From positions 124,001-188,000 of the forward strand of contig NZ_VSMB01000007.1 of assembly GCF_009805705.1 (NCBI RefSeq): DNA of 64,000 nucleotides. Direction: 5' to 3'. The first letter of the stretch is position 1; every line of letters begins with the position of its first letter. Origin of the DNA: Ruania rhizosphaerae (GTDB taxonomy: Bacteria; Actinomycetota; Actinomycetes; Actinomycetales; Beutenbergiaceae). Both the position numbers and the translations under genes were made by a program. The notes beneath the pieces are model-generated. The model did not search any database and was not told where the DNA came from. It was given only the letters and a program-made list of their open reading frames with translations. This document shows positions 45,859 to 54,746 of the stretch, one piece after another.

Positions 45859-47127
45859 ATGACCTGGTACCAGGACGGCCGACTGCACTTCGGCATCGGC
45901 GTCGAGGACACCTTCGTCCCGCAGACCCGCCCGGGCGAACGCGCCTTGGACGAATACGAGCTCACCGAGCACTACGACCAGTGGCACACCGACCTGGGCC
46001 TCGCCTCCGAGGTAGGAGCGGAGTTCATGCGCTGGGGAATCCCGTGGTACCGGATCAACCCGGCGCCGGGGCAGTGGGACTGGTCCTGGCTGGACCCGGT
46101 GATGGCGCGGTTCGCCGAGCTGGGGATCAGGCCGATGGTGGACCTGTTGCACTACGGCACTCCGCAGTGGCTGGAGGGGGAGTTCGCCCACCCGGACTAC
46201 CCGAAGCGCGTGGCCGAGTACGCGGTCGCGGTGGCCGAGCGGTATGCGGACACAGTCACCGATTACACCCCGGTGAACGAGCCCATGATCCACGCCCGGT
46301 TCTGCGGCGAGCTGGCCTACTGGCCGCCCTATCTCTCCGGTGAGGAAGGTCTCACCAGGATGGTCGCGGCGCTCGCGGACGGATTCGCGCGGACTCAGCA
46401 CGGCATCGCCGAGGTGCTCGGTGAGCGCGCGACCTTCGTGCACGTGGATGCGACCTCCCGGTTCTCCGGTGATGTGGACGGTGAGCACGCGGACAAGGTG
46501 CGGTTCCTGCGGGAGCAGAGCTACGTCGTCGAGGATCTCGTGACGGGACGTGTCCGCGAGGGGCACCCGATGCTCGAGCACCTGCTCGCGCACGGGTTCT
46601 CGCCCGATCTGCTTGACCGGCTCGCCGGCGCTCCCGTGCTGCCGGACGTGATGGGTGTGAACTACTACCCGCGCCACTCGACCACCCTGGTGCAGGACGG
46701 GGTCTGGCACGCGGGTGGGTTCGTGGACCCGGCTCCGCAGATCGACGAGGGCGTGCTCGGCCTGGAAGACGTGCTGCGTAGCTACGCCGATCGCTACGCC
46801 GTGCCCGTGGCGCTGACCGAGACCTGCGTGACCGCCTCCGTCGAGGAGCGAGTGGCGTGGCTGGACGACTCGGTCGCGCTCGTGCACCGGCTGCGGGAGG
46901 AGGGGGTGCCCATCGTCGGCTACACCTGGTGGCCGCTGTTCGACATGTACGAGTGGACGTACCGCCACGCGGACACACCGCGGGAGGCCTCGCTGCTCAC
47001 CATGGGCCTGTGGGACCTGGTCGAATCAGACCAGGGGTTGCTGCGCCGTCGGAACCCCGTGGCGGATGCGTTTGCCCGCCATGCTGCCGCTGATCGGGCC
47101 GTGGCTCCTTCCTTCACGAGGGGGTGA
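45859..47127 (+). CDS. Glycoside hydrolase family 1 enzyme
   Basis: The cytoplasmic TIM-barrel glycosidase has 422 residues and no signal peptide. The acid/base is Glu141 (DYTPVNEPMI) and the nucleophile is probably Glu321 (VALTETC). It is somewhat shorter and more divergent than typical beta-glucosidases of about 450-480 residues. It ends the sulfatase-transporter cluster and could cleave the desulfated sugar. It overlaps the convergent kinase gene by 14 bp at their 3' ends. Confidence 0.85.
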   Translation: MTWYQDGRLHFGIGVEDTFVPQTRPGERALDEYELTEHYDQWHTDLGLASEVGAEFMRWGIPWYRINPAPGQWDWSWLDPVMARFAELGIRPMVDLLHYGTPQWLEGEFAHPDYPKRVAEYAVAVAERYADTVTDYTPVNEPMIHARFCGELAYWPPYLSGEEGLTRMVAALADGFARTQHGIAEVLGERATFVHVDATSRFSGDVDGEHADKVRFLREQSYVVEDLVTGRVREGHPMLEHLLAHGFSPDLLDRLAGAPVLPDVMGVNYYPRHSTTLVQDGVWHAGGFVDPAPQIDEGVLGLEDVLRSYADRYAVPVALTETCVTASVEERVAWLDDSVALVHRLREEGVPIVGYTWWPLFDMYEWTYRHADTPREASLLTMGLWDLVESDQGLLRRRNPVADAFARHAAADRAVAPSFTRG

Positions 47128-47752
47128 GGAGGGCGCGCAGATCAGCCTCGGCGGCGGCGACACTCGTGGCACGGCACCCCTGCGCCGTCCAGGCGCGCAC
47201 CTTCGCCGGCTCGGCGCGATAGTGCGCCAGGCCGCGGCGGATCAGCGTCACCGGAGGCTTGCGTGCCTCGGCCAGATCGCGCAGGAGCCGGAACCAGAAC
47301 GTCTGCAGCCGGGGCCGGACGAGGCAGATCGCATCGGCGAGCACACCTTCGGATCGCAGGCTCGCCACCAGCTCACCGGCGAAGATCCCCTCGGCCAGGA
47401 CGATCGGGGACTCCTCGGCCACCACCGTCGTCGTCCCCGTCCGGCGGGAGGTGGGGATGTCGTAGATCGGCACCTGCGCCTCACCGTCGCGGCAGAGCGC
47501 TACCAGTGCTGCGGTCGCCGCCGAGGCATTCCAGCTCTGCGGTGCGTCCCAGTCCACGCTCCCGAACCGTTGCGGCAGGCCGGGAGTGCCGAGGTCGTGA
47601 TAGAAGTCGTCGAGTGCCACCACCGGCAGGCCCAGGCGCCGGCTGAGCGAGCTCTTCCCTGACCCGGACGGTCCGGTCAGCAGGACCACCTGGCGCGGGT
47701 ACCGGCGGGCGCCGTCGGGAACGGGGAAGAGGGCGGAGTCTGCGGGCGGCAC
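47114..47752 (-). CDS. Uridine kinase-like P-loop kinase
   Basis: The protein has 212 residues. The P-loop is LLTGPSGSGKSSLSRRLG, followed by VVALDDFYHD, which matches the uridine kinase/phosphoribulokinase pattern, and VLAEGIFAGEL (Walker-B-like). The substrate is not certain. A GATAAT hexamer six bases before the GTG at 47752 supports that start and a leaderless message. Confidence 0.8.
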   Translation of the reverse strand: MPPADSALFPVPDGARRYPRQVVLLTGPSGSGKSSLSRRLGLPVVALDDFYHDLGTPGLPQRFGSVDWDAPQSWNASAATAALVALCRDGEAQVPIYDIPTSRRTGTTTVVAEESPIVLAEGIFAGELVASLRSEGVLADAICLVRPRLQTFWFRLLRDLAEARKPPVTLIRRGLAHYRAEPAKVRAWTAQGCRATSVAAAEADLRALLTPS

Positions 47753-47764
47753 CAGGCGATTATC
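47753..47764 (-). promoter_or_regulatory. Leaderless -10 for the uridine kinase-like gene
   Basis: On the minus strand, GATAAT (47764-47759) is followed by CGCCTG and then GTG. The hexamer is within a small palindrome GGCGA-TAA-TCGCC. Confidence 0.5.
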
Positions 47765-47928
47765 GCCCGTACGCCACCGTGAGCTGGAGCGCGGGGGTGA
47801 CAGACATCTCAACGCCACCGGCGCCGTCAGGAATCCGACCTGGCTTGACACGCGGAGGTGACCTCGGAAGACTCCACTGAATCGTTCCATTCTTGCCGGC
47901 GGTGGCACTCGCCACGTCCGGAGTGCGG

Positions 47929-47940
47929 GAGTATTGAGGC
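47929..47940 (+). promoter_or_regulatory. Possible leaderless -10 for the FMN oxidase gene
   Basis: GAGTAT (47929-47934) lies six bases before the ATG at 47941. It is a weaker hexamer than the others. Confidence 0.3.
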
Positions 47941-49197
47941 ATGGTTCAGCGTCGAGTACCCAAGGTGCGCGATCTCGCGCCTCTTTTGCAGTTCAAGCGT
48001 CCGGAGCTCGATGGGCGCAAGCGCCGCCTCGATGCGGCCTTGACGGTGGCCGATCTGCGCCACATCGCCCAGCGGCGCACACCCAAGGCCGCCTTCGACT
48101 ACACCGAGGGTGCCGCCGAGCAGGAGCTTTCACTGGCCCGTGCCCGTCAGGCGTTCGAGGACATCGAGTTCCATCCCGCGATCCTGCGGGACGTCTCCCG
48201 CGTGGACACCGGCGTGGACATCCTCGGTGGACGGTCCGAGCTGCCGTTCGGGATCGCGCCCACGGGCTTCACCCGCATGATGCAGACCGAGGGCGAGATC
48301 GCCGGTGCCGGTGCCGCCGCCGCAGCCGGCATCCCGTTCTCCCTCTCGACCATGGGCACCTCCTCCATTGAGGACGTCGCCGCCGCCAACCCCGCGGGGC
48401 GCAACTGGTTCCAGCTGTACATGTGGAAGGACCGGGACCGCTCGATGGCGCTGGTGAACCGCGCCGCCGCAGCGGGCTTCGACACTCTGCTGGTGACTGT
48501 CGACGTGCCGGTGGCGGGCGCGCGTCTGCGGGACAAGCGCAACGGGATGACGATCCCGCCTTCGCTCAGCCTCAAGACCGTGATCAACGCGATCCCGCGG
48601 CCCGCGTGGTGGATTGACTTCCTCACCACCGAACCGCTCGCCTTCGCCTCCCTGGACCGCTGGTCCGGCACCGTGGCGGAGTTGCTGGACACGATGTTCG
48701 ACCCGACTGTGGACTTCGACGACCTCGCCTGGATCAGCAAGCAGTGGCCCGGCAAGGTCGTGGTCAAGGGCATCCAGACCCTCGAGGACGCCCGCCGTGT
48801 GGCCGAGCTCGGGGTGGACGGCATCGTGCTCTCCAACCACGGCGGCCGCCAGCTCGACCGCGCCCCCATCCCGTTCCACCTGCTGCCCGAGGTGGCCACC
48901 GAGCTCGGCGACCAGCTGGAGATCATCCTCGACACCGGCATCATGAGCGGCGCGGACATCGTCGCCTCGCTCGCGCTCGGTGCCGACTTCACGCTTGTGG
49001 GTCGCGCCTACCTCTACGGCTTGATGGCCGGGGGCCGCGAGGGCGTGGACCGGATGATCGAGATCCTTGGCTCCGAGGTTGAGCGCACGATGAAACTGCT
49101 CGGTGTCTCCTCCGTGGCCGAGCTCGAGTCCGAGCACGTGACGCAGCTGCGCCGGCTGCTGCCGGTCGAGCACGGGGTTCCCGCCCGCACCCGCTGA
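47941..49197 (+). CDS. FMN-dependent alpha-hydroxy acid dehydrogenase (LldD-like)
   Basis: The enzyme has 418 residues and oxidises L-lactate or a related 2-hydroxy acid. The active-site signature SNHGGRQLD is exact, with [34 protein letters not shown] and QLYMWKDR as other family blocks. The N terminus is extended by about 30 basic residues. In the context of rhamnose catabolism 12 kb away, which yields lactate, an L-lactate role is plausible, but the gene stands alone. Confidence 0.88.
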   Translation: MVQRRVPKVRDLAPLLQFKRPELDGRKRRLDAALTVADLRHIAQRRTPKAAFDYTEGAAEQELSLARARQAFEDIEFHPAILRDVSRVDTGVDILGGRSELPFGIAPTGFTRMMQTEGEIAGAGAAAAAGIPFSLSTMGTSSIEDVAAANPAGRNWFQLYMWKDRDRSMALVNRAAAAGFDTLLVTVDVPVAGARLRDKRNGMTIPPSLSLKTVINAIPRPAWWIDFLTTEPLAFASLDRWSGTVAELLDTMFDPTVDFDDLAWISKQWPGKVVVKGIQTLEDARRVAELGVDGIVLSNHGGRQLDRAPIPFHLLPEVATELGDQLEIILDTGIMSGADIVASLALGADFTLVGRAYLYGLMAGGREGVDRMIEILGSEVERTMKLLGVSSVAELESEHVTQLRRLLPVEHGVPARTR

Positions 49198-49208
49198 GGC
49201 GTTCGCCG

Positions 49209-50858
49209 TCAGCGGGTGAGCGAAGTGTCCCCGCACAGGTGCACCGGCACGCCCAGGGCGTCGAAGAGCGCGGCCTTCGCCGTGAGTGCGCGGTCGGCGG
49301 TCTCGGCGTCGGGTGCGTAGACGACGTTCAGGTGGTTGGCCTTGTGCCGCGCCATGAACTGGTCCCGGCTGACCCCGTGCAGCACCGCGTGCATGATCGG
49401 CCACTCCGGGTTGGTGGCCTCCTTGCGGCGCCGGGTCTCCTCCTCGGGGAGCGCGACCACCGAGGCCCGGCCCATGTCCACCTGGAGCTTGCCCTCGGCG
49501 ATGTAGACCCGCGACCAGACGATCTCGCCGGGCTTGGAGATCCCGTTGATCGTGGAGCCGCCGGCGGGGAAGAACACGGGTCCCTGCCGCCAGCCCTCGG
49601 CGTCGGCGTAGCCGTTCTCGAAGTGCGACGGCGGCACCGAACCGGAGATCTCGAAGACCCAGACGAACTGGCCGTCGTACTCCTCCCCCCAGCGCACGTC
49701 GTGCAGCGTGGTGGCCGGGTCCAGGCCCATCGCGGTCCAGATCCGGTTCGTCACCAGCGCGTCAACGGCCACGCCCTCGTCCGCCTCGTTGAAGTGCGGC
49801 AGCGCCTTGCCCTCCCAGAGCACGCGTTCGCCGTCGCGGGAGCGCACCGGCGGGCGGGAGACGTTGTTCAGCAACCCCTCGGGCAGGTCGGAGGCGGGGG
49901 AGAGGTCCTTCAGCCCTTGCTGGTACTGGATACCGACCGCGTCCAGTCCGAAGTCATCGGCGATCCGCAGTGCCGCGATATACATCTTGTGCTGCCAGCG
50001 CAACTGCTCCATCGTCAGCTCGGTGGCGTCGTCGGTGCCGAGTCGGAAGGTCATCCCGGCCTCCTCGAGCCACGCCTGTACCTCGTCCGCCTCTCTATCG
50101 GGCACCCGCTGCATCTCCGCCCACAGCGCGGACTGGGAGAGCCGCTCCTTGTAGATGCCGAGCCCGTTCAGCAGCTCGTCGTCGAAGATCGCGTTGTACA
50201 TGCCCATGCAGCCCTCGTCGAAGACACCGATGATCGCCTTCTCGCGCTGCAGCTGAGCGGCGAGCGCCCTGCCCAGCTCGGTCTCGGCGCTGTCCGGCAG
50301 CGCGGGGAGCGGGTGCACGTGCGAGGCGTCGTGGGCGATAGTCCCGGTGGTGACCCACGAGCGGATCGCGTTCTGGAACCACTCGTCCGTGCCGTCCACG
50401 GTCCACACGGTGGAGTACGCCTTGTCCATCTTGGTCATCCCGGCGTTGATCCCGAGCAGCCCCACCAGTCCCGGCCATTCACCGGCGAAGTTCGCGGCGG
50501 TGAGGATCGGGCCGCGGTGGGTGCGCAGGCCGGCGAGGATGTGGTGGCTGTACTGCCACACCGCCTCGGCCACGATCAGCGGAGCGTCCGGGGGAATGGT
50601 CCGGAACACCTCCAGTCCCATCCGCTGGCTGGAGATGAAGCCGTGCCCGGTGGCCGGGTCCACGTTGTTCGCGCGGATCACCTGCCAGCCGTTCGCGGCG
50701 AAGGCGTCGGTGATGATGCGCTCGAGCTCGACCTGGGTGGGCCAGCCGGCGCTGTTGGCGGACTCGCGCAGGTCACCGGAGGCCACCAGGTAGGCAGTCT
50801 TCTCCGGGGCGGCTGCGGGTTCGGTGAGGGTGGGGAGAGTGTAGGGCGATGTCGTCAT
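49209..50858 (-). CDS. L-fucose/arabinose isomerase-like protein
   Basis: The protein has 549 residues. It appears to belong to the FucI/AraA superfamily: an N-terminal Rossmann-like lobe, a central block FDEGCMGMYNAIFDDELL, and a C-terminal FucI-like region with RHKANHLNVVYA. It is an outlier to FucI proper, and the sugar is unknown. It is preceded by a GTAATCGATTAC palindrome and a LacI gene on the same strand, which suggests induction by its sugar. The ATG is at 50858; no kinase or aldolase accompanies it. Confidence 0.55.
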   Translation of the reverse strand: MTTSPYTLPTLTEPAAAPEKTAYLVASGDLRESANSAGWPTQVELERIITDAFAANGWQVIRANNVDPATGHGFISSQRMGLEVFRTIPPDAPLIVAEAVWQYSHHILAGLRTHRGPILTAANFAGEWPGLVGLLGINAGMTKMDKAYSTVWTVDGTDEWFQNAIRSWVTTGTIAHDASHVHPLPALPDSAETELGRALAAQLQREKAIIGVFDEGCMGMYNAIFDDELLNGLGIYKERLSQSALWAEMQRVPDREADEVQAWLEEAGMTFRLGTDDATELTMEQLRWQHKMYIAALRIADDFGLDAVGIQYQQGLKDLSPASDLPEGLLNNVSRPPVRSRDGERVLWEGKALPHFNEADEGVAVDALVTNRIWTAMGLDPATTLHDVRWGEEYDGQFVWVFEISGSVPPSHFENGYADAEGWRQGPVFFPAGGSTINGISKPGEIVWSRVYIAEGKLQVDMGRASVVALPEEETRRRKEATNPEWPIMHAVLHGVSRDQFMARHKANHLNVVYAPDAETADRALTAKAALFDALGVPVHLCGDTSLTR

Positions 50859-50874
50859 GTCCCCATCGTGCCAG

Positions 50875-50886
50875 GTAATCGATTAC
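50875..50886. promoter_or_regulatory. LacI-type operator in front of the isomerase-like gene
   Basis: GTAATCGATTAC is a perfect 12-bp palindrome centred on CG, 17 bp before the ATG at 50858. The shape is typical of LacI-family sites. The LacI gene at 51028-52047 is the nearest candidate regulator. Confidence 0.65.
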
Positions 50887-51027
50887 TAGGCTAGGTGTAG
50901 ACGTGTGCGTGACCCAAGTGACCGGCACGCGACGAACGCCGCACGATCATGCGCAGGCCGACGCATACGTGTCGAGCCGGTCAGGCCGGGTGCTGGATGA
51001 GCCACGGGCGGGCCCAGTGCCTAGGGC

Positions 51028-52047
51028 CTAGTGCCGGGCGCCCACGGGAGCGACGGTCTGCACGATCGAACGCACCGGCGAACCTGGATCGGTGAGGCGC
51101 TCCAGCAACAGTTGCGCCGCCGTCGTCCCCAGGGCACGTGGATTCAATGGCACCAGGTGCACATCTGTGGTGCGGGACGTGGCGAACGGCAGGTCGCCGA
51201 TGATCCCCACACCGACCGCGCCGCCGGGAACGGGTGCGCCGGCAGAGTCCCCCCGACCGTGGCCGGTCAGTGCCACATGCGAGTCCGCCAGCGCGCGCAG
51301 CACCCCGACCCCCACCAGGTTGTTCGTTGCCAGCACGGCATCGGGAGGCTCGGGCAGGTCGAGCAGATGGGCCAATGCTTCATATCCGCCGTCCACACGG
51401 AAGTTGGCGTGGACGAGTAGGTCCTCCGGTGCGTCCACACCGACGGCCCCGAGTGCGCGCGACCACCCGGAGGCACGTTCGATCGCCGTCCGGGTGCCGA
51501 CAGGCCCGGTGATGCATGCGATCCGGTGGAACCCGCTCGCCAGTAGTTCGCGGGCGCAGCGTTCACCCAGGGCCTGGTTGTCGAACGCCACCTGATCGAC
51601 CGGCCGTTCCACCTGCCGGTCCAGCACCACCACCGCCCGGCCACGGTCCAGGAGGGCGTCCAGCTGGGGTTGTCCGCTCGCCGGAGCGATGAGTACCCCT
51701 GCCATGTTCTCGTGCTCGGCCACGCCGAGGTACCGGCCCTCCTTGCCGGGATCATCGTCGGTGTTGCACAGCACCACCGAGTAGCCCGCGCCATGCAGCA
51801 CGTCCTCCACTCCGCGCGCCACGGCCGTGAAGAACGGGTTCTCGATGTCCGGGAGCACCAGGGCCACCACGTCACTCGCTCCCCGTCGCAGCGACCGAGC
51901 CGTGCGATCCGGGATGTACCCGAGGTTCTCGACGGCGGATCGCACCTTCGCCGCCAGCTCCCGGTTGACGTCCTTGCCGTTGAGCACCCGCGAGACGGTG
52001 GCCGTGGACACACCGGCCTCACGGGCCACATCCACGATCCGCGCCAT
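51028..52047 (-). CDS. LacI family transcriptional regulator
   Basis: The protein has 339 residues. The HTH is at residues 2-22 (ARIVDVAREAGVSTATVSRVLN), then LPDIENPFFTAVARGVEDVL. The sensor domain carries an unusual Gly-rich stretch (HGRGDSAGAPVPGGAVGV) just where most relatives read 'VPEDVAVVGFDD'. The ATG at 52047 has AAGGAGGAG upstream. It lies between the isomerase-like gene and the nucleoside hydrolase, and either could be its target. Confidence 0.85.
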   Translation of the reverse strand: MARIVDVAREAGVSTATVSRVLNGKDVNRELAAKVRSAVENLGYIPDRTARSLRRGASDVVALVLPDIENPFFTAVARGVEDVLHGAGYSVVLCNTDDDPGKEGRYLGVAEHENMAGVLIAPASGQPQLDALLDRGRAVVVLDRQVERPVDQVAFDNQALGERCARELLASGFHRIACITGPVGTRTAIERASGWSRALGAVGVDAPEDLLVHANFRVDGGYEALAHLLDLPEPPDAVLATNNLVGVGVLRALADSHVALTGHGRGDSAGAPVPGGAVGVGIIGDLPFATSRTTDVHLVPLNPRALGTTAAQLLLERLTDPGSPVRSIVQTVAPVGARH

Positions 52048-52090
52048 GTCTCCTCCTTGTCGTCCGCCACATCGTACGGAGGATGTCGAT

Positions 52091-52104
52091 TCCTGCCGGC
52101 AGGA
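52091..52104. promoter_or_regulatory. 14-bp palindrome between lacI-type and nucleoside hydrolase genes
   Basis: TCCTGCCGGCAGGA is a perfect palindrome centred on CG. It lies 44 bp from the LacI start and 43 bp from the nucleoside hydrolase start, in the divergent promoter region. Confidence 0.45.
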
Positions 52105-52134
52105 CGGGCGGAACGTCGTCCTGCACACGACTGG

Positions 52135-52146
52135 CAGACTGGGCAC
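52135..52146 (+). promoter_or_regulatory. Possible leaderless -10 for the nucleoside hydrolase gene
   Basis: CAGACT (52135-52140) is six bases before the ATG at 52147 and there is no ribosome site. The hexamer is a weak match. Confidence 0.3.
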
Positions 52147-53112
52147 ATGACTGGTGCTACCCCGCTCTACCTCGACTGTGACACCGGAATCGACGACGCG
52201 CTCGCCCTCGCCTACCTCCTCGCCTCTCCGGAAGTGCACGTGGCCGGGATCGGCACGGTCAGCGGGAATGTCTCGGCTGGCGTGGCCGCCGAGAACACGC
52301 TGGCCCTGCTGGCCCTGGCGGGCCGGGAGGAGATCCCGGTGTCCGTCGGATCCACCGACCCGCTGCGCGGGACCTTCGCCGGTGGATCGCCGGACGTCCA
52401 CGGCCAGAACGGTCTCGGTGGGGTGAGCCTCGAACCGGCGACGGCCCGGCCGGACCCGCGGGACGCCGTCGACCTCCTCATCGACTTGGCTCGCCACTAC
52501 CCCGGCGAGCTGCGGATCCTGGCCATCGGCCCGCTGACCAATCTCGCTCAGGCGCTTGAACGTGAGCCGGAGCTGCCGGCACTGGTGCGGGACGTCGTCG
52601 TGATGGGGGGCGCAGTCCTGGCCCCGGGGAACGTGAGCGCAGTGGCGGAGGCGAACATCGCCAACGACCCCGAGGCGGCTGCGGCGGTGATGAGTGCCGA
52701 CTGGGACGTCATGCTCGTGCCGCTCGACGTCACGATGGAGCACACGCTCGACGAGCTCGGCCGTCGTCGGCTGCTGGAGGCGCCGGAGGCGATCTCACGC
52801 GCGGTCGGTGAGTCGCTGGAGGCCTACCTCGACCGCTATCTGCAGGTCTACGGCTACCGCGCCTGCGCCCTGCACGATCCGCTCGCCGCCGCGCTGGTGG
52901 TGGGGACAGTACAGGCCACGCGCGCGCCCCGGGTTCCGGTGGTGGTCGACCACAGCGACGGACCGGGCCGGGGCCAGACGATCGCCGATATGCGTGAGCA
53001 GCGGCGAGGTCCCGTGGACGTACCGGGTGCACGGTGCCAGGTCGTCCTCGAGACCGACCTGCAGGTCGGACCGGTACTGCTCGATCGGTTGGCCGGGCCG
53101 CCGGTCGCGTGA
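52147..53112 (+). CDS. Inosine-uridine preferring nucleoside hydrolase family
   Basis: This enzyme cleaves ribonucleosides to base and ribose. It has 321 residues. The calcium-binding cluster D-C-D-T-G-I-D-D is at residues 10-17 (YLDCDTGIDDALAL), with ILAIGPLTNLAQAL and VVMGGAV further on, and a late His-Asp block (ALHDPLAAA). It converges with the next LacI gene, leaving only 6 bp between stops. Confidence 0.9.
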   Translation: MTGATPLYLDCDTGIDDALALAYLLASPEVHVAGIGTVSGNVSAGVAAENTLALLALAGREEIPVSVGSTDPLRGTFAGGSPDVHGQNGLGGVSLEPATARPDPRDAVDLLIDLARHYPGELRILAIGPLTNLAQALEREPELPALVRDVVVMGGAVLAPGNVSAVAEANIANDPEAAAAVMSADWDVMLVPLDVTMEHTLDELGRRRLLEAPEAISRAVGESLEAYLDRYLQVYGYRACALHDPLAAALVVGTVQATRAPRVPVVVDHSDGPGRGQTIADMREQRRGPVDVPGARCQVVLETDLQVGPVLLDRLAGPPVA

Positions 53113-53118
53113 GCCGGA

Positions 53119-54150
53119 TCAGATAGCCGAGCCGCTGGAGGCGCGCACGACCAGCTCCGGTTCGAACTCCACCTGCCGTGAGCGCCCGGGCTCGCTCTCG
53201 CGCAGCAGCATGTCGGCCGCGGTCCAGCCGAGGGTATGCATCGGCTGGCGGACCGAGGTCAACGGCGTGGTGAGCATCGAGGCGAAGATGACGTCGTCAT
53301 AGCCGACGACGGCCATGTCCCCCGGAATGGAGACGCCGCAGTCGCGTAGGGCTCGCAAGGCGCCCAGGGCGGTGAAGTCGTTCGCGCAGAACATGGCCGT
53401 CGGGCGTTCGGTCGTCTCGGCCAGCAACCGGTGGACGGCGGCGTCGGCGGCGTCGGCATTGAGCGCATCGAGGTTCACCTCGACCAGGGCCTCGGCCGGG
53501 TCGAAGCCGCGGGAGGTCAGGGTGGCGATGACGCCGTCACGCCGGTCCACGCACTGGCGGAGTGTGAGCGGGCCGTTGAGGAACACGAACCTCGTGTGCC
53601 CCAGATCGAGCAGGTGGTTCATCGCCAGCGATGCTCCGCCGACGTCATCAACGGCCACCGACCCGATCTCCGGAACCGGGGAGGTGTGGTCGAGCAGCAC
53701 CACGTCGGTGCCGCGTTCACGCAGCGCCAGCAGCCCGTCCAAGCTGCCGTGAGAGGGGGTGGCGATGACACCCCGCACCCCGCGCTCCTCGAACAGGCGC
53801 AGGAATCTGGCCTCACGCTCGGGATCCTCATCGGAGCTGCACAGCATGAGCGTGTGGTCGTCCTGAGCGAGCCGGTCCTCGATCCCGCGCGCCATCTCGG
53901 TGAAGAACGGGTTCGCGATGTCGAGCACCACGGCACCGACGGTGGTGATCTCGCCACTACGGAGCTGGCGGGCGGAGGCGTTCCGGACGAAGCGGAGCTC
54001 CCCGATGGCCTCCTCCACCTTGGCCCGGGTGGCGGGAGAGACGGAGTCGGGCCGGTTGAGGACGTTGGAGACCGTGCCGACAGAGACGCCTGCCTGCTTC
54101 GCCACATCGGTGACGCTCGGGCGTCTCGGGCCGCCGTTCCGCCTGGGCAT
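53119..54150 (-). CDS. LacI family regulator, probable rhamnose repressor
   Basis: The protein has 343 residues. The HTH is at residues 11-31 (RPSVTDVAKQAGVSVGTVSN), with LDIANPFFTEMARGIEDRL and IPGDMAVVGYDDVIFAS. The ATG at 54150 has GAGGAG upstream. TGTATCGTTTCA in its own promoter matches CTGAATCGTTTCAG in front of rhaI at 11 of 12 core bases, so it probably represses itself and the rhamnose operon 6 kb away. Confidence 0.85.
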   Translation of the reverse strand: MPRRNGGPRRPSVTDVAKQAGVSVGTVSNVLNRPDSVSPATRAKVEEAIGELRFVRNASARQLRSGEITTVGAVVLDIANPFFTEMARGIEDRLAQDDHTLMLCSSDEDPEREARFLRLFEERGVRGVIATPSHGSLDGLLALRERGTDVVLLDHTSPVPEIGSVAVDDVGGASLAMNHLLDLGHTRFVFLNGPLTLRQCVDRRDGVIATLTSRGFDPAEALVEVNLDALNADAADAAVHRLLAETTERPTAMFCANDFTALGALRALRDCGVSIPGDMAVVGYDDVIFASMLTTPLTSVRQPMHTLGWTAADMLLRESEPGRSRQVEFEPELVVRASSGSAI

Positions 54151-54191
54151 GGTGCTCCTCGTCTGTACCGGGTCTGCGCCGATCGGGTGAG

Positions 54192-54203
54192 TGTATCGTT
54201 TCA
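54192..54203. promoter_or_regulatory. LacI-type operator shared with the rhamnose promoter
   Basis: TGTATCGTTTCA differs by one base from the core at 60135-60146. It lies between the divergent LacI and phosphopantetheinyl transferase genes, 42 bp and 28 bp from their starts. Confidence 0.65.
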
Positions 54204-54230
54204 CCATTGGATGAGGGCGCATCTGCGACA

Positions 54231-54746
54231 ATGACGGCGATGGCCGCCCCCGTGCCGACCGGCATACCCATCAGTGTTCAGTGGCATCGTGCCGACCTCG
54301 GCACTGATGAGGCCCTGCGCCGCCACCTCGCCGACGACCTGATGCCCATGCCGGGAGCGGATCTGCGGATCGGTCACCTGTGCCCGCGATGCGGCGGCGC
54401 CGACCACGGCCGCCCGTGGGCGCGTGCCCGCGAGCGCACCATCGCCGTCTCGGCCGCGCGTGCCGGGGGGCACCTGGTGACCGCCGCTGGCCTCCCGCCC
54501 GTTCACCGGATCGGGGTCGATATCGAATGCGCTGACGCGGTACCCATCGACCCCACGCTCGTCCTGCACCGGGACGAGTCCGGTCAGGACGTCCTGCAGG
54601 TCTGGGTTGCGAAGGAGGCGATCCTGAAGATGCTCGGGGTGGGGCTCAGCGTGTCGATGCCCTCGATCCGGGTGGCCGACTTCTCGGTGCACGATCTGCC
54701 CGCACCCGCGGGCCTTCTTGCGCGGGTGTGCGTGAACTCACCGTGA
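54231..54746 (+). CDS. 4'-phosphopantetheinyl transferase family protein
   Basis: This is a probable Sfp-type enzyme that would load the phosphopantetheine arm onto a carrier domain. It is short, 171 residues. Visible motifs are HLCPRCGGADHGRPWA (the CxxCG...HG.P N-terminal block), IGVDIE (metal-binding Asp/Glu) and VWVAKEAILKMLG (the W-x-x-KEA-x-x-K block). The first half of the usual N-terminal lobe is reduced. Its place beside an aminopeptidase and a carrier-domain-containing Pls-like synthetase suggests that synthetase as the substrate. Its stop overlaps the aminopeptidase's by nine bases, tail to tail. Confidence 0.75.
   Translation: MTAMAAPVPTGIPISVQWHRADLGTDEALRRHLADDLMPMPGADLRIGHLCPRCGGADHGRPWARARERTIAVSAARAGGHLVTAAGLPPVHRIGVDIECADAVPIDPTLVLHRDESGQDVLQVWVAKEAILKMLGVGLSVSMPSIRVADFSVHDLPAPAGLLARVCVNSP

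Noticed and set aside
54192-54230. Leaderless -10 for the phosphopantetheinyl transferase gene
   Set aside because: The hexamer at the right distance (GCATCT) is a poor -10, so no promoter is claimed.
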